From the NCBI RefSeq assembly GCF_001747095.1, contig NZ_MDGP01000001.1:3517001-3581000 (forward strand): 64,000 bases of DNA, read 5' to 3'. Both the position numbers and the translations under genes were made by a program. Shown here piece after piece: positions 15,960 through 25,343 of this stretch. The notes under the pieces were generated by a model that saw only the letters and a list, made by a program, of their open reading frames with translations, was not told where the DNA came from and did no database searches. Each line of letters begins with the position of its first letter. Within the stretch, counting starts at the first letter, position 1. The stretch comes from Roseivirga sp. 4D4. GTDB taxonomy: Bacteria; Bacteroidota; Bacteroidia; Cytophagales; Cyclobacteriaceae.

Positions 15960-17516
15960 TTGAGTAATGAATTAATCATTAATTCAACTCAGAGTGGATG
16001 TCGTATAGCCCTTCTTAAAAACAAGAGTTTAGTTGAATTTCATCATGATGATGATGAAACAAAATTCAATGTCGGAGATATATACCTGGGTACAGTCAAG
16101 AAGATTGTACCAGGTTTAAATGCCGCGTTCATTGATATCGGATACGAAAAGGATGCTTTTCTGCATTATTTGGACTTAGGTCCGCAGATTAGATCTTTGA
16201 ATAAGTATACCAAACAGGCCCTTACCAATAAGAACATTACTGGTGGCCTGGGCAAATTCAAGAACGAACCAGACATTAATAAGCTTGGCAAAATGAGCCA
16301 GGTTTTGACAAAAGGACAAAAAATACTTGTTCAGGTTGTCAAAGAACCTATTTCAACTAAGGGGCCACGACTCACTTGTGAGTTGTCGATAGCGGGGCGC
16401 TACATGGTTTTAGTGCCTTTCTCTAATGCTATCAACGTTTCGAAAAAAATCACCGATGGTGAAGAGCGTAAAAGACTTTTACGCCTTATCTCATCTATTA
16501 AACCGGAAGGTTTTGGCGTCATTATTAGAACAGTGGCCAAGACCAAAAGCGTATCTGAATTAGACAAAGATCTTCGTAATCTTCAGGAAACCTGGAAACA
16601 GGGGATTAAGAACCTGCATAAAGTCAAACCTAGAGACAAGGTAATTGGCGAAGTGAGCAGAGCATCTTCCCTTTTGAGAGATATCCTCAACGAGTCATTT
16701 GACAGTGTCGTTTCAGATGACAAGGAGATCCACGAAGAGATTAAAGGGTTCATCCAAAAGATTGCCCCGGAAAAGGAAAAGATAGCCAAGCTGTATAATG
16801 GCAAGGCCAAAATCTTTGAATCATTTGATGTAGAGAAGCAGTTAAAATCACTTTTTGGAAAGTCTGTAAGTCTTCCAAAGGGAGGGTATCTCATTATTGA
16901 GCATACGGAAGCGCTGCATGTCATTGACGTGAACAGTGGTAACAAATCAAATGCTGGTGCCGATCAGGAATCTACCGCATTGCAAGTCAATATGGAGGCG
17001 GCTAAAGAAGTGGCGCGTCAATTGAGACTTCGTGATATGGGTGGAATTATCGTCATCGACTTCATCGATATGAGAAGAGCTGAGAATAAGAAGCAGCTTT
17101 ATCAATTCATGAAGGAGCAGATGAGTGAGGATCGTGCTAAGAACACCATTCTGCCTCTCTCTAAGTTTGGTTTGATGCAGATCACCCGTCAGAGAGTTCG
17201 TCCTGAGATGAACATTGCCACAAGGGAGGTTTGCCCTACTTGTAACGGTACGGGTAAGGTGAGCGCAACCATTTTGGTCTCAGATCAGATCGAAAAGAAT
17301 ATAGAATACATTTTGAGTACTCAGAACGAGAAGGGCGTGGCAATTGCGCTACATCCATTCTTGCATGCGTACTTCACAAAAGGTGTCTTCTCGAAGAGAT
17401 GGCAGTGGTACAGGAAGTATCACACTTGGGTGAAGATTGAAAAAGATAGTTCTTTGGGACTCTCCGATTATACCCTCTACAATAAGATGGGAGAGGAAAT
17501 CGAAATGAAAGCATAA
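15960..17516 (+). CDS. rng: Ribonuclease G/E family endoribonuclease
   Basis: 518 residues from a TTG start; the product begins SNELIIN, the conserved Bacteroidota N-terminus, so the start is well supported although not ATG. S1 domain at ~38-130 (VGDIYLGTVKKIVPGLNAAFIDIG), catalytic DNase I-like domain with the metal-binding Asp residues in VIDVNSGN (~322) and IIVIDFIDMRR (~365), and the Zn-link CPTCNGTG near 430 that joins subunits. It lacks the long C-terminal degradosome scaffold of RNase E. Processes rRNA and mRNA. Confidence 0.95.
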   Translation: MSNELIINSTQSGCRIALLKNKSLVEFHHDDDETKFNVGDIYLGTVKKIVPGLNAAFIDIGYEKDAFLHYLDLGPQIRSLNKYTKQALTNKNITGGLGKFKNEPDINKLGKMSQVLTKGQKILVQVVKEPISTKGPRLTCELSIAGRYMVLVPFSNAINVSKKITDGEERKRLLRLISSIKPEGFGVIIRTVAKTKSVSELDKDLRNLQETWKQGIKNLHKVKPRDKVIGEVSRASSLLRDILNESFDSVVSDDKEIHEEIKGFIQKIAPEKEKIAKLYNGKAKIFESFDVEKQLKSLFGKSVSLPKGGYLIIEHTEALHVIDVNSGNKSNAGADQESTALQVNMEAAKEVARQLRLRDMGGIIVIDFIDMRRAENKKQLYQFMKEQMSEDRAKNTILPLSKFGLMQITRQRVRPEMNIATREVCPTCNGTGKVSATILVSDQIEKNIEYILSTQNEKGVAIALHPFLHAYFTKGVFSKRWQWYRKYHTWVKIEKDSSLGLSDYTLYNKMGEEIEMKA

Positions 17517-17521
17517 ACATA

Positions 17522-17548
17522 AAAAACCCCGACTTGTCGGGGTTTTTT
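17522..17548. terminator. Bidirectional rho-independent terminator between rng and a porin gene
   Basis: A-rich run, then CCCCGAC (17527-17533) pairing with GTCGGGG (17536-17542) across TT, then a T-run. Flanking A and T tracts make it work for both converging genes. Confidence 0.9.
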
Positions 17549-17549
17549 A

Positions 17550-18200
17550 TTAGAACTTAATGCCAAATTCCAGGCTGAAGAGGTTACTCTTCACCTGAAA
17601 GTCATCATAAATAGGGTTTTGTGTTTTTACCTGGTTGAGGAATCCGATGTAGTAGTTGAGGCCAGCATAAACTCGAGTATTCACCCCAATACTTCTTTCC
17701 AAACCTCCACCAAAATTTCCTGATAGATCTAGTCTCTGAAATTCACTCACAAAACCAACCCCTGGAGTTTCATTATCTGTATTGAGCCTTATTTCTGGTA
17801 CAAGGCCAAAATTGAAAAACACTTTTGTATCCAGGAGAATTTCGTTGGTATAGAGTTTTAATAATACGGGAAGCTGTAGGTATTCATGATCATACCTTTC
17901 GGATACCGTTTGGCCAGCGAGAACTCCTGGATCGGTTAGACTGATTCGGGTGGCCTTAGAGGCAAAATTAAGACCAGCATGGAGGATATAATTTTCCTTG
18001 AAGGGTAAATCCACAAAGGCTCCAATTAAGAATTTGATGGAAGTCCCGTCTCTTTGTATATCGGTATTGGCACCATCGGCTGACGTACGCGAAACGGATA
18101 AGGATGGGCCTAACTTAATTCCGATTCTATAGTCTTGTTGTGCAGTAGCGAATTGACCTAAAACCATCAGAATGATGGCTGAGAAAATGTATTTCTTCAT
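17550..18200 (-). CDS. Outer-membrane beta-barrel (PorT-like porin family) protein
   Basis: 216 residues from ATG 18200, chosen over 18224 because it places MKKYIFSAIILMVLGQFATAQQ as a normal signal peptide. The mature part opens YRIGIKLGPSLSVSR and continues as alternating strands ending in SNLFSLEFGIKF, an aromatic barrel C-terminus. Fits the OMP_b-brl_2 family of 8-strand barrels that includes PorT; whether it is the T9SS PorT itself cannot be judged. 44 bp from the divergent gldB start. Confidence 0.8.
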   Translation of the reverse strand: MKKYIFSAIILMVLGQFATAQQDYRIGIKLGPSLSVSRTSADGANTDIQRDGTSIKFLIGAFVDLPFKENYILHAGLNFASKATRISLTDPGVLAGQTVSERYDHEYLQLPVLLKLYTNEILLDTKVFFNFGLVPEIRLNTDNETPGVGFVSEFQRLDLSGNFGGGLERSIGVNTRVYAGLNYYIGFLNQVKTQNPIYDDFQVKSNLFSLEFGIKF

Positions 18201-18219
18201 GTTCGATAAAATAAATAAA

Positions 18220-18227
18220 TACATTTG
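18220..18227 (+). promoter_or_regulatory. -7 promoter box for gldB
   Basis: TACATTTG matches TAnnTTTG and ends 17 bp before the gldB ATG. A purine-rich GAGGAG directly before the ATG may help initiation. Confidence 0.5.
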
Positions 18228-18244
18228 TCATTTAAAAAGAGGAG

Positions 18245-19546
18245 ATGCTTAAACGGTACTTTATTCTGGTTTTATTGCTGACTTCACTGGCCTGCGCTAG
18301 TGACGATTCTTGTGAGCGTGATGTAGACCTATCAGATGTCGATTTGGACCTCGACTTTGAAAACCTGACTTATGAGATAAGTGAAATTCGAAGCTTGGAT
18401 GCATTGAATGACTTTTTTGAGGCTAACCCGATCATTCGAGATGAGTTCTTCGAATTTGGTGGAAGACCTTCTGAAGCGCAAGTACTGGCCGATCTATCCA
18501 AATTGATTCAAACACCTGAGATCAAGGCAGTGCTTACAGCTAGATCCTTTTCCGCTTTCGATCAGATACTGGAGAAAAATAGGGACCTAAGAGAGTTTCT
18601 GACCTATGATTACTTAGCGATCAATAAGGGAAAAAGCCTAAGAAGTCTTTATGATATGCTTTCTGCTTCGCAGGTGACATCTCTGGCAGGTACAGAGATC
18701 ACTAGTGTTGAGCCATTAAGAAGCTACCTGAAGGCAAACCCTTCGGAACGAGATTATTTTTATACTCTATTTGCCTATCGTACAGATGATCAGTTGTTGA
18801 AGGACAATTATGAGTTACTGCAAAACGACTTTGTCGATACGCTTTATCAGGAAACCATGAACCTGATTGATGCAGGTGTGGTCAGCTATGAATTAGATAG
18901 GGCTTATAAACGAGTCAAAAAGGCTTACCCTGATTTCAACCCTCCAAAAGTTCAGGCGGTCTATTCGGGTTTTGGTAAGGATATTTACCTCACAGACTCA
19001 CTACTGATTATAGGACTAGATTATTATTTGGGAGAAAACGCATCTTTCAGACCGAATGTGTATGACTATTTGAGGGTGAGGCTTACACCTGATCACTTAG
19101 TGCCCCAATTACTTCAGTTCACTTCGCTGAAATTCAATGATACCAAAAAGGGAAAAAGGACCATTTTGGAGGATATGATTTACTATGGTAAGGCCATGGA
19201 ATTTACCAGCGAAATGTTGCCCTGTGTGGCCGATAGCTTGATTATGGGTTATACAAATAAGCAAATTGCAGATGCCACTGTGAGCGAAGGGGTCATTTGG
19301 GCTCATTTTTTAGAAAGAAAGCTACTTTACAGTGATGTGCCATCTAACATCACCAAGTATATAGATGAGCGCCCGAATATTCCAGAAATTGATAAAAACT
19401 GTCCAGGTCGAATAGGCCAATGGTTGGGTTGGCAAATAGTAAAGGCCTATCGAGAAGAGACTGGTGCTAGTATTCAAGACCTGATGAAGGAAACGGACGC
19501 TCAGAAAGTGCTCACGCGGTCAAAATATAGACCTCGTTCTCGTTAG
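18245..19546 (+). CDS. gldB: Gliding motility lipoprotein GldB
   Basis: 433 residues. Lipoprotein signal with lipidated Cys17 (LTSLAC). The C-terminal half carries the GldB signature: DSLLIIGLDYYLGENA, then a conserved helix region with AHFLERKLLYSDVP, IGQWLGWQIVKAYREETG and the terminal KSKYRPR-like RSKYRPR. The N-terminal half (~25-215) has a repeated DALNDFFEANP / EPLRSYLKANP pattern, suggesting an internal duplication ahead of the usual GldB domain. GldB is essential for gliding in F. johnsoniae. No gldC follows; the last 35 bp overlap a convergent glycosyltransferase gene. Confidence 0.88.
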   Translation: MLKRYFILVLLLTSLACASDDSCERDVDLSDVDLDLDFENLTYEISEIRSLDALNDFFEANPIIRDEFFEFGGRPSEAQVLADLSKLIQTPEIKAVLTARSFSAFDQILEKNRDLREFLTYDYLAINKGKSLRSLYDMLSASQVTSLAGTEITSVEPLRSYLKANPSERDYFYTLFAYRTDDQLLKDNYELLQNDFVDTLYQETMNLIDAGVVSYELDRAYKRVKKAYPDFNPPKVQAVYSGFGKDIYLTDSLLIIGLDYYLGENASFRPNVYDYLRVRLTPDHLVPQLLQFTSLKFNDTKKGKRTILEDMIYYGKAMEFTSEMLPCVADSLIMGYTNKQIADATVSEGVIWAHFLERKLLYSDVPSNITKYIDERPNIPEIDKNCPGRIGQWLGWQIVKAYREETGASIQDLMKETDAQKVLTRSKYRPRSR

Positions 19547-20741
19547 CCCTAATCTGGCTTTCGTTGTTCAATACCTTAACCAGTTTGTCTATTTGAAGCT
19601 TTTTAGAATAGAGAGACTCCGCAATAGCTCTTGCATTGTTCTTTGATGCTTCGAGGAGTTCGCGGTTTTCTAGATATGGTCTAAGCTGATTTACAAAGTC
19701 TTTGGGCTCGTGTGGACTTGCATAAAAACCACACTTATACTGTTCAACCATAGCCTTGGTCCAGCCGGGAGTATTCACAATGGTCAATTTTCCCGAAGCT
19801 AGGCTATCAAAGAATTTGTTAGGGCTATTGGTGGCCAATACGGGTAAATCAGCGAAACTCACGTAAGTGGCATCTGTAACATTCAATATTCGCCTAACGC
19901 CTTCTTTATTCTGGTGACCGATAAACTCTATGTTGGTCAATTTCTTTAGGTAGGCCTTTAACTTAATGTTTTGAAGCTGCGACCCTTCACCCACTACTTT
20001 GAAATCAATATTCAAATTGGCGGTTCTTGCTTCTTCAGCTATATCTAGTAGAAACTCCAAGTGGTTTGTAGCACCAATACTCCCCAAATAGGTCACCACA
20101 AAGGGTTTTTCAGCGTGATAGAATTCGATCAGCTTAGGGTCTTTTAGCTCCTTCTTGAAGAATTGACAATCGGCCATATTGGGAATCATAAAAACATCCT
20201 TGTCAGGAACTACTTTTTTGATCCAATCCCTCATACCAGGAGACAGGGCCACGATTCTATCGGCATTACGATAAATTTTTGCCTCAAGACGATACAGTTG
20301 ATTCTTGAAAAAACGCCCTTTGATGGCACCAATTTCTATGGGTGCAGTTGGCCAAAGGTCACGAACCTCGAAGGTATAGTTAATGCCCAGTCTTTTTTTC
20401 AACCATAAGCCGATTAGTCCAACTGTCAATGGCGTTGAAGTAATGTAGGCGTGGTCGATGTTGTCAATTCTCTTGGCCAACCTTTTGGCTTTCCTTACGA
20501 ATTTGAAAAAGGAAAGGACCCTCTTAACAAAGCCCATGTCATTGTTATACTTCACAGGCAGGTAGTGCACCTTTACGCCATCAATTTCTTTTACAGTATA
20601 AATGGAGTCATTGTGACTGGTAATCATTTCAACCTCAAAGTCATTGTCCACCAAGCCTTTTGAAAGGTAATAAGAGCGAATAGCTCCTCCTTCCTGAGGT
20701 GTTTTGAAGTATTGGTGAATATAGAGAATACGTGATGACAC
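19512..20741 (-). CDS. Family 4 glycosyltransferase (GT-B fold, WbuB-like)
   Basis: 409 residues from a GTG start. N-terminal Rossmann half with ILYIHQYFKTPQEGGAIR (sugar-acceptor glycine loop), RDLWPTAPIE and VALSPGM; C-terminal nucleotide-sugar half with VTYLGSIGATNHLE, FKVVGEGSQLQ and NSPNKFFDSLASGKL, the GT4 EX7E-type region in modified form. Such enzymes add sugars to surface polysaccharide or glycolipid. It is the last gene of the sigma factor - small protein - nth run (23 bp after nth), with 3' overlap of gldB. Confidence 0.88.
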   Translation of the reverse strand: MSSRILYIHQYFKTPQEGGAIRSYYLSKGLVDNDFEVEMITSHNDSIYTVKEIDGVKVHYLPVKYNNDMGFVKRVLSFFKFVRKAKRLAKRIDNIDHAYITSTPLTVGLIGLWLKKRLGINYTFEVRDLWPTAPIEIGAIKGRFFKNQLYRLEAKIYRNADRIVALSPGMRDWIKKVVPDKDVFMIPNMADCQFFKKELKDPKLIEFYHAEKPFVVTYLGSIGATNHLEFLLDIAEEARTANLNIDFKVVGEGSQLQNIKLKAYLKKLTNIEFIGHQNKEGVRRILNVTDATYVSFADLPVLATNSPNKFFDSLASGKLTIVNTPGWTKAMVEQYKCGFYASPHEPKDFVNQLRPYLENRELLEASKNNARAIAESLYSKKLQIDKLVKVLNNESQIRANENEVYILTA

Positions 20742-20764
20742 AGATCAAATTTACAAAAATCAAC

Positions 20765-21418
20765 CTATCGAATGATTTTCTCCTTCTTCTCAAAGTAACG
20801 ACAGAAGTGGATCAAGTTGCATTCCTCACACTTAGGTTTTCGGGCTAGGCAAGTATAACGTCCATGGAGAATAAGCCAATGATGGGCCAAAGGGATGACC
20901 TCCTTATCCAGATTCTTGACCAAAGCCTTTTCGACCGCAAGGGGTGTGGTAAGGTTTTGATTAACCAGGCCAAGTCTTTTTGAAACACGGAAAACGTGAG
21001 TGTCAACGGCCATAGAAGGTTGATTCCACACTACAGAGGTAATGACGTTAGCGGTTTTACGACCAACGCCTGGTAGCTTTTGTAAGTCTTCTATTGTCTG
21101 GGGGATTTCCGAACCAAAGTCTTCCACCAACATCTTACCCAAGCCAATAAGGTGCTTGGTTTTATTGTTGGGGTAGGATACGGATCTGATATACGGGAAT
21201 AGTTCGTCAAAATTGGTAGCAGCCAGATGTTCAGGCGTAGGAAAATCCTGAAACAACTTAGGTGTAACCAAATTGATTCTTTTATCAGTGCATTGAGCAC
21301 TTAAAACTACGGCAACCAGTAATTCAAACGGGTTGCTGTAGTTGAGTTCTGTCTCAGCCTGTGGCTGATTTTCGCTAAAATAGGCTACAAATTTTTCGTA
21401 CCGTTCCTTCCGTGTCAT
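20765..21418 (-). CDS. nth: Endonuclease III
   Basis: 217 residues. Helix-hairpin-helix LPGVGRKTANVI with the catalytic Lys, followed by AVDTHVFRVSKRLGL with the catalytic Asp, and a 4Fe-4S loop with the exact spacing C-x6-C-x2-C-x5-C near the C-terminus. Removes oxidised pyrimidines and cuts abasic sites. Lies 14 bp downstream of the small acidic protein gene in an apparent operon headed by the ECF sigma factor. Confidence 0.97.
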   Translation of the reverse strand: MTRKERYEKFVAYFSENQPQAETELNYSNPFELLVAVVLSAQCTDKRINLVTPKLFQDFPTPEHLAATNFDELFPYIRSVSYPNNKTKHLIGLGKMLVEDFGSEIPQTIEDLQKLPGVGRKTANVITSVVWNQPSMAVDTHVFRVSKRLGLVNQNLTTPLAVEKALVKNLDKEVIPLAHHWLILHGRYTCLARKPKCEECNLIHFCRYFEKKEKIIR

Positions 21419-21432
21419 TACGCTAAAATAGC

Positions 21433-21669
21433 CTAATCCACGGAATGTAAATGGTAAGATTTAGAATAACTGATAATAGCATCTATGGTCTTCTCTGAAG
21501 GGGACTTCATGGATGCTTCTAAATCATTAACTACACTGAAAAGGTCTGTATAGGCTTCCGCAAGCTGCTCATCGAAGAGCATCGCGATTTCTATCTCTGA
21601 ACTCTCTTCAGGGGTAGTTTCTTTGTAAATGTAACGTACTAGGTCATCTTGGGTAAAGGTTTTGATCAT
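21433..21669 (-). CDS. Small acidic protein co-encoded with an ECF sigma factor
   Basis: 78 residues from ATG 21669, preferred over an upstream ATG (21717) because it begins MIKTFTQDDLVRYIYKETT and overlaps the sigma gene by only 26 bp. The N-terminal portion (TxDDLVRYIYKETTPEES) resembles the opening of short anti-sigma or sigma-associated proteins in Bacteroidota, but there is no membrane helix and no zinc-binding HxxxCxxC. Two or three helices are predicted by eye. Could be a cytosolic regulator of the adjacent sigma factor; that is inference from position. Confidence 0.75.
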   Translation of the reverse strand: MIKTFTQDDLVRYIYKETTPEESSEIEIAMLFDEQLAEAYTDLFSVVNDLEASMKSPSEKTIDAIISYSKSYHLHSVD

Positions 21670-22243
21670 ACGCAATGTTCTTTTTGTCCATCTTTTTTCT
21701 AAGGTTGATGAGCGCATAACGCATACGGCCTAGGGCAGTGTTGATACTCACACCAGTGGTATCAGCAATTTCCTGAAAGCTCATCTGCATATAGTGCCTC
21801 ATCATCAACACTTCACGCTGAGAGTCAGGCAACTCTTTGATCAAGTCGCGCAACAAGGCGTGAGTGTCTTCTTTTATTTGTTTGGACTCAATTGAGTCCT
21901 CCGAAAATTCTAATGAATTAAATACGCTACTGCCATCTTCCATGACAATAGTTGGATAGCGCTTAGCCCTTCTGAAATTATCAATCGCCAGATTATGTGC
22001 AATTCTTGTCACCCATGGTAAAAACTTACCTTCCTCATTGTATCGCCCCGATTTGATGGTGTTAACCACCTTCACAAAGGTTTCTTGCAACAAGTCTTCA
22101 GCCAAGTACTGATCTTTTACGATCAAGTAGATGGTTGTATGGATTTTTTTAGTGTGACGTTTTACCAGCGTGGTGAAAGCCTCTTCGCTACCATTTTTAT
22201 ACTGCGATATCAATTGACTATCGCTTACAGCATATTTCCTCAT
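21644..22243 (-). CDS. ECF-type sigma-70 family RNA polymerase sigma factor
   Basis: 199 residues. Region 2 (~25-95): LVKRHTKKIHTTIYLIVKD, AEDLLQETFVKV, FLPWVTRIAHNLAIDNFRR. Region 4 (~135-190): LPDSQREVLMMRHYMQMSFQEIADTTGVSINTALGRMRYAL, the DNA-binding helix-turn-helix. No C-terminal SnoaL or other extension. Start ATG at 22243. Leads an operon with a 78-residue protein, nth and a glycosyltransferase. The closest recalled relatives are Bacteroidota SigW/RpoE-like factors with a housekeeping or stress role. Confidence 0.93.
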   Translation of the reverse strand: MRKYAVSDSQLISQYKNGSEEAFTTLVKRHTKKIHTTIYLIVKDQYLAEDLLQETFVKVVNTIKSGRYNEEGKFLPWVTRIAHNLAIDNFRRAKRYPTIVMEDGSSVFNSLEFSEDSIESKQIKEDTHALLRDLIKELPDSQREVLMMRHYMQMSFQEIADTTGVSINTALGRMRYALINLRKKMDKKNIAYDQNLYPR

Positions 22244-22499
22244 GTCAGTAATTGTTAGGTTAACGTAGAGGTTTATATCATATTGTGCCGGTTTTTAGGG
22301 TTGGAATTATTTTCAATTATTTCAAAAGTAGAAAATCTCAATTACAAAGCAAATATCCATTTGTCTTTATCAAATCCAGATTAGTTCCTTTTGTCGTTCT
22401 TATTTCACTCCAAACATTAAGCAATCATAGTGCCAAAAAGTGAAATATTATTCTGAGTCATCAAGATAAAATTAAAGCCATAAAACATATAAGCTCTCT

Positions 22500-22507
22500 T
22501 ATCTTTG
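22500..22507 (+). promoter_or_regulatory. -7 promoter box directly upstream of uvrA
   Basis: TATCTTTG matches TAnnTTTG and ends 7 nt before the uvrA ATG, leaving room for only a few transcribed bases of leader. No clear -33 element. The 271 bp before uvrA holds no other feature I recognise. Confidence 0.55.
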
Positions 22508-22514
22508 CACTCTC

Positions 22515-25343
22515 ATGAATTTAACAACTGTTCTGAACAACACCCCTATCGATGAGCTTGACCCAAAGCAGTTCATCATTATCAAAGGAGCCAAGGTAAA
22601 CAACCTTAAAAGCCTTAGTGTGGCCATTCCACGCAATAAATTGGTAGTTGTGACGGGTTTATCGGGTTCGGGAAAATCTTCCCTGGCCTTTGATACCCTA
22701 TTTGCCGAAGGTCAGCGCATGTATGTAGAAAGCCTGAGTAGCTATGCCCGGCAGTTTTTGGGTAGAATGGAAAAGCCTGAGGTGGATTACATCAAAGGAG
22801 TTTCCCCAGCCATTGCCATAGAACAGAAAGTCAGCACCAGAAACCCAAGATCAACGGTAGGAACGTCAACAGAGATTTATGACTACCTAAAGTTACTTTT
22901 TGCGCGAATTGGTAAGACTTATTCTCCGGTGAGTGGTAAAGAGGTGCAACGAGATAGTGTGAGTAGCATAGTTGATTTTATGCTTACCAAAGAAGAAGGT
23001 AAAAGGGTGATGATTCTGTGCCCTTTGGTTGAAAAGGATGATCGGACTTTAGAACAGGAATTGAATATACTCCTCCAAAAAGGATACACGAGAGTAATGT
23101 CTGAAGGCGAACCCTATTTTATAGAAGACTTACTCGGAGATTTGAAGAATGCCGAAGGCAAGCCTCTAGAAATTTTGATAGATCGAGGGGTTATTCAAAA
23201 GGATGAAGACACGCAGTTTAGGTTTGGCGACTCGGTACAGACGGCTCTCTTTGAAGGAGAGGGAGATTGTATTATCGACTTTCCCGGAGAAGGGCGTTTT
23301 TCTTTTTCCGATCGCTTCGAGGCCGATGGCATCATATTCGAAGAACCTAGTGTTAATCTTTTCACTTTCAACAATCCTTTTGGCGCCTGTAAGCGTTGCG
23401 AGGGTTTCGGAAAAATCTTAGGGATTGATCCTGACCTTGTGATACCGGACAAATCGCTTTCTGTGTATGAGGGTGCAATTGCGCCATGGCGCAGTGAGAC
23501 CATGAAAAAGTGGGTTGAGCCACTTTTGAAGCATGGTATTGAATTTGATTTTCCTATTCACCGATCATTCAGTGAACTGACAGCCGAAGAGAAAGAATTA
23601 CTCTGGACGGGCAATAAGTACTTCAAAGGCATCAACAAATTCTTTGAATTTCTTGAGTCTAAAATGCACAAGATTCAATATCGCGTGATGCTATCCAGAT
23701 ATCGCGGAAGGACTGACTGCCCTGAATGCAAGGGAACGCGACTCAGAATGGATGCCTCATATGTTAAGATTTCGGGCGAATCGATCACAGGCTTAGTGCT
23801 TATGTCGGTTCAAAACATGCTCAAGTTTTTTGATGAACTTGAATTGACTGCTTTTGAAGAAAAAGTGGCTGGGCGACTCATGAAAGAAATTAGAAATCGC
23901 CTGGAGTATCTCGATCGTGTAGGGCTCGGCTACTTAATGCTGAATCGCTTAACGAATACCCTTTCCGGAGGAGAATATCAGCGAATTAAGCTCGCCACTT
24001 CGCTGGGAAGCGCCTTGGTAGGTTCAATGTATATTCTGGACGAACCCAGCATTGGACTTCATCCTAGAGATACGGATCGTTTGATTTCAGTCTTGAAAAC
24101 CTTGCGAGACTTGGGGAATACAGTAGTAGTAGTGGAGCATGAGGAGAAAGTAATGCAGGCTGCTGATCAGATCATTGACATTGGTCCGGATGCAGGATCG
24201 AACGGTGGAGAGTTGGTTTTCCAAGGCTCACTTGACGAACTGAAGGAAGCAGGAAATACCTACACGGCCAAATACTTGAATGGAACTGAAAGGTTGGAGG
24301 TTCCAAAAGTCAGAAGAAAGTGGAGAGATAGCATATCAATTAGGGGTGCAAGAGAGAATAACCTCAAGAATATCGATGTAGAAGTGCCTTTAGGTGTGCT
24401 TTCTGTGATTACAGGAGTCAGTGGATCAGGAAAATCCACCTTGATTAAGCGAATTCTCTATCCGGCTTTGGGCAAGATGCTGGGTACGGTAGGTGAGCAG
24501 ACAGGCAAAATGGATGGGCTGGAAGGGTCGCTCAAAACGGTCACGCAAATTGAATTTGTTGATCAGAATCCTATTGGTAAATCATCACGATCGAATCCAG
24601 TGACTTATGTAAAAGCATACGATGCGATCAGGCAGCTTTTCACCGATCAACCCATTGCCAAACAACGAGGCTATAAGCCGGCATTTTTCTCCTTTAATGT
24701 AGATGGAGGTAGATGTGAAACTTGCCAGGGAGAAGGTGTCGTGAAGATTGAAATGCAGTTTATGGCTGACATTCATCTGACTTGCGAAAGCTGCAAGGGG
24801 CAACGTTTCAAACAGGAGATTTTAGAAGTCACTTATAATGACAAGAACATTGCCGAGGTACTGGATATGACCATTGACGATGCCATGGAGTTCTTTGCAA
24901 GTGAGCGATCAGTGATATCAAAACTTGCGCCATTGCAAGAGGTGGGTTTAGGCTATATCAGACTCGGTCAATCTTCAAACTCCCTTAGTGGTGGCGAAGC
25001 CCAGCGGGTTAAGTTGGCCTATTTCCTTGGTAAAGGTTCTCCAAAGTCCAGAAGTGCTTCAAAAGACAATATCCTTTTCATATTTGATGAACCGACCACA
25101 GGGCTTCATTTTCATGACATCAGTAAGTTGATGAAATCCATCAATGCGCTGATCGAACAGGGTAACTCAGTGCTGATCATTGAGCACAATACCGAAGTGA
25201 TCAAGTGCGCAGATTGGGTGATAGACCTTGGTCCAGATGGTGGTGAAAACGGTGGTGATCTTTGCTTTGCCGGAACACCGGAAGAAATGGTGAAGCTAAA
25301 AGACAATTACACTGCTAATTACCTGAAAGAAGCCTTATCCTAG
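22515..25343 (+). CDS. uvrA: Excinuclease ABC subunit A
   Basis: 942 residues, full length. Two ABC ATPase halves: Walker [10 protein letters not shown] at 48-56 and GVSGSGKST near 634-642; signature [12 protein letters not shown] and [12 protein letters not shown]; Walker [14 protein letters not shown] and [13 protein letters not shown]. Zinc modules include CKRC (~293), CPEC (~401) and the CETC...CESC pair (~734-757). Recognises bulky DNA lesions and loads UvrB. Its TAG stop overlaps the TAG stop of the convergent EamA gene (CTAG). Confidence 0.98.
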   Translation: MNLTTVLNNTPIDELDPKQFIIIKGAKVNNLKSLSVAIPRNKLVVVTGLSGSGKSSLAFDTLFAEGQRMYVESLSSYARQFLGRMEKPEVDYIKGVSPAIAIEQKVSTRNPRSTVGTSTEIYDYLKLLFARIGKTYSPVSGKEVQRDSVSSIVDFMLTKEEGKRVMILCPLVEKDDRTLEQELNILLQKGYTRVMSEGEPYFIEDLLGDLKNAEGKPLEILIDRGVIQKDEDTQFRFGDSVQTALFEGEGDCIIDFPGEGRFSFSDRFEADGIIFEEPSVNLFTFNNPFGACKRCEGFGKILGIDPDLVIPDKSLSVYEGAIAPWRSETMKKWVEPLLKHGIEFDFPIHRSFSELTAEEKELLWTGNKYFKGINKFFEFLESKMHKIQYRVMLSRYRGRTDCPECKGTRLRMDASYVKISGESITGLVLMSVQNMLKFFDELELTAFEEKVAGRLMKEIRNRLEYLDRVGLGYLMLNRLTNTLSGGEYQRIKLATSLGSALVGSMYILDEPSIGLHPRDTDRLISVLKTLRDLGNTVVVVEHEEKVMQAADQIIDIGPDAGSNGGELVFQGSLDELKEAGNTYTAKYLNGTERLEVPKVRRKWRDSISIRGARENNLKNIDVEVPLGVLSVITGVSGSGKSTLIKRILYPALGKMLGTVGEQTGKMDGLEGSLKTVTQIEFVDQNPIGKSSRSNPVTYVKAYDAIRQLFTDQPIAKQRGYKPAFFSFNVDGGRCETCQGEGVVKIEMQFMADIHLTCESCKGQRFKQEILEVTYNDKNIAEVLDMTIDDAMEFFASERSVISKLAPLQEVGLGYIRLGQSSNSLSGGEAQRVKLAYFLGKGSPKSRSASKDNILFIFDEPTTGLHFHDISKLMKSINALIEQGNSVLIIEHNTEVIKCADWVIDLGPDGGENGGDLCFAGTPEEMVKLKDNYTANYLKEALS

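Noticed and set aside
22244..22514. Possible RNA gene in the sigma factor/uvrA gap
   Set aside because: No tRNA cloverleaf, no long hairpin and no match to a recognisable riboswitch; only the uvrA -7 box is supported.
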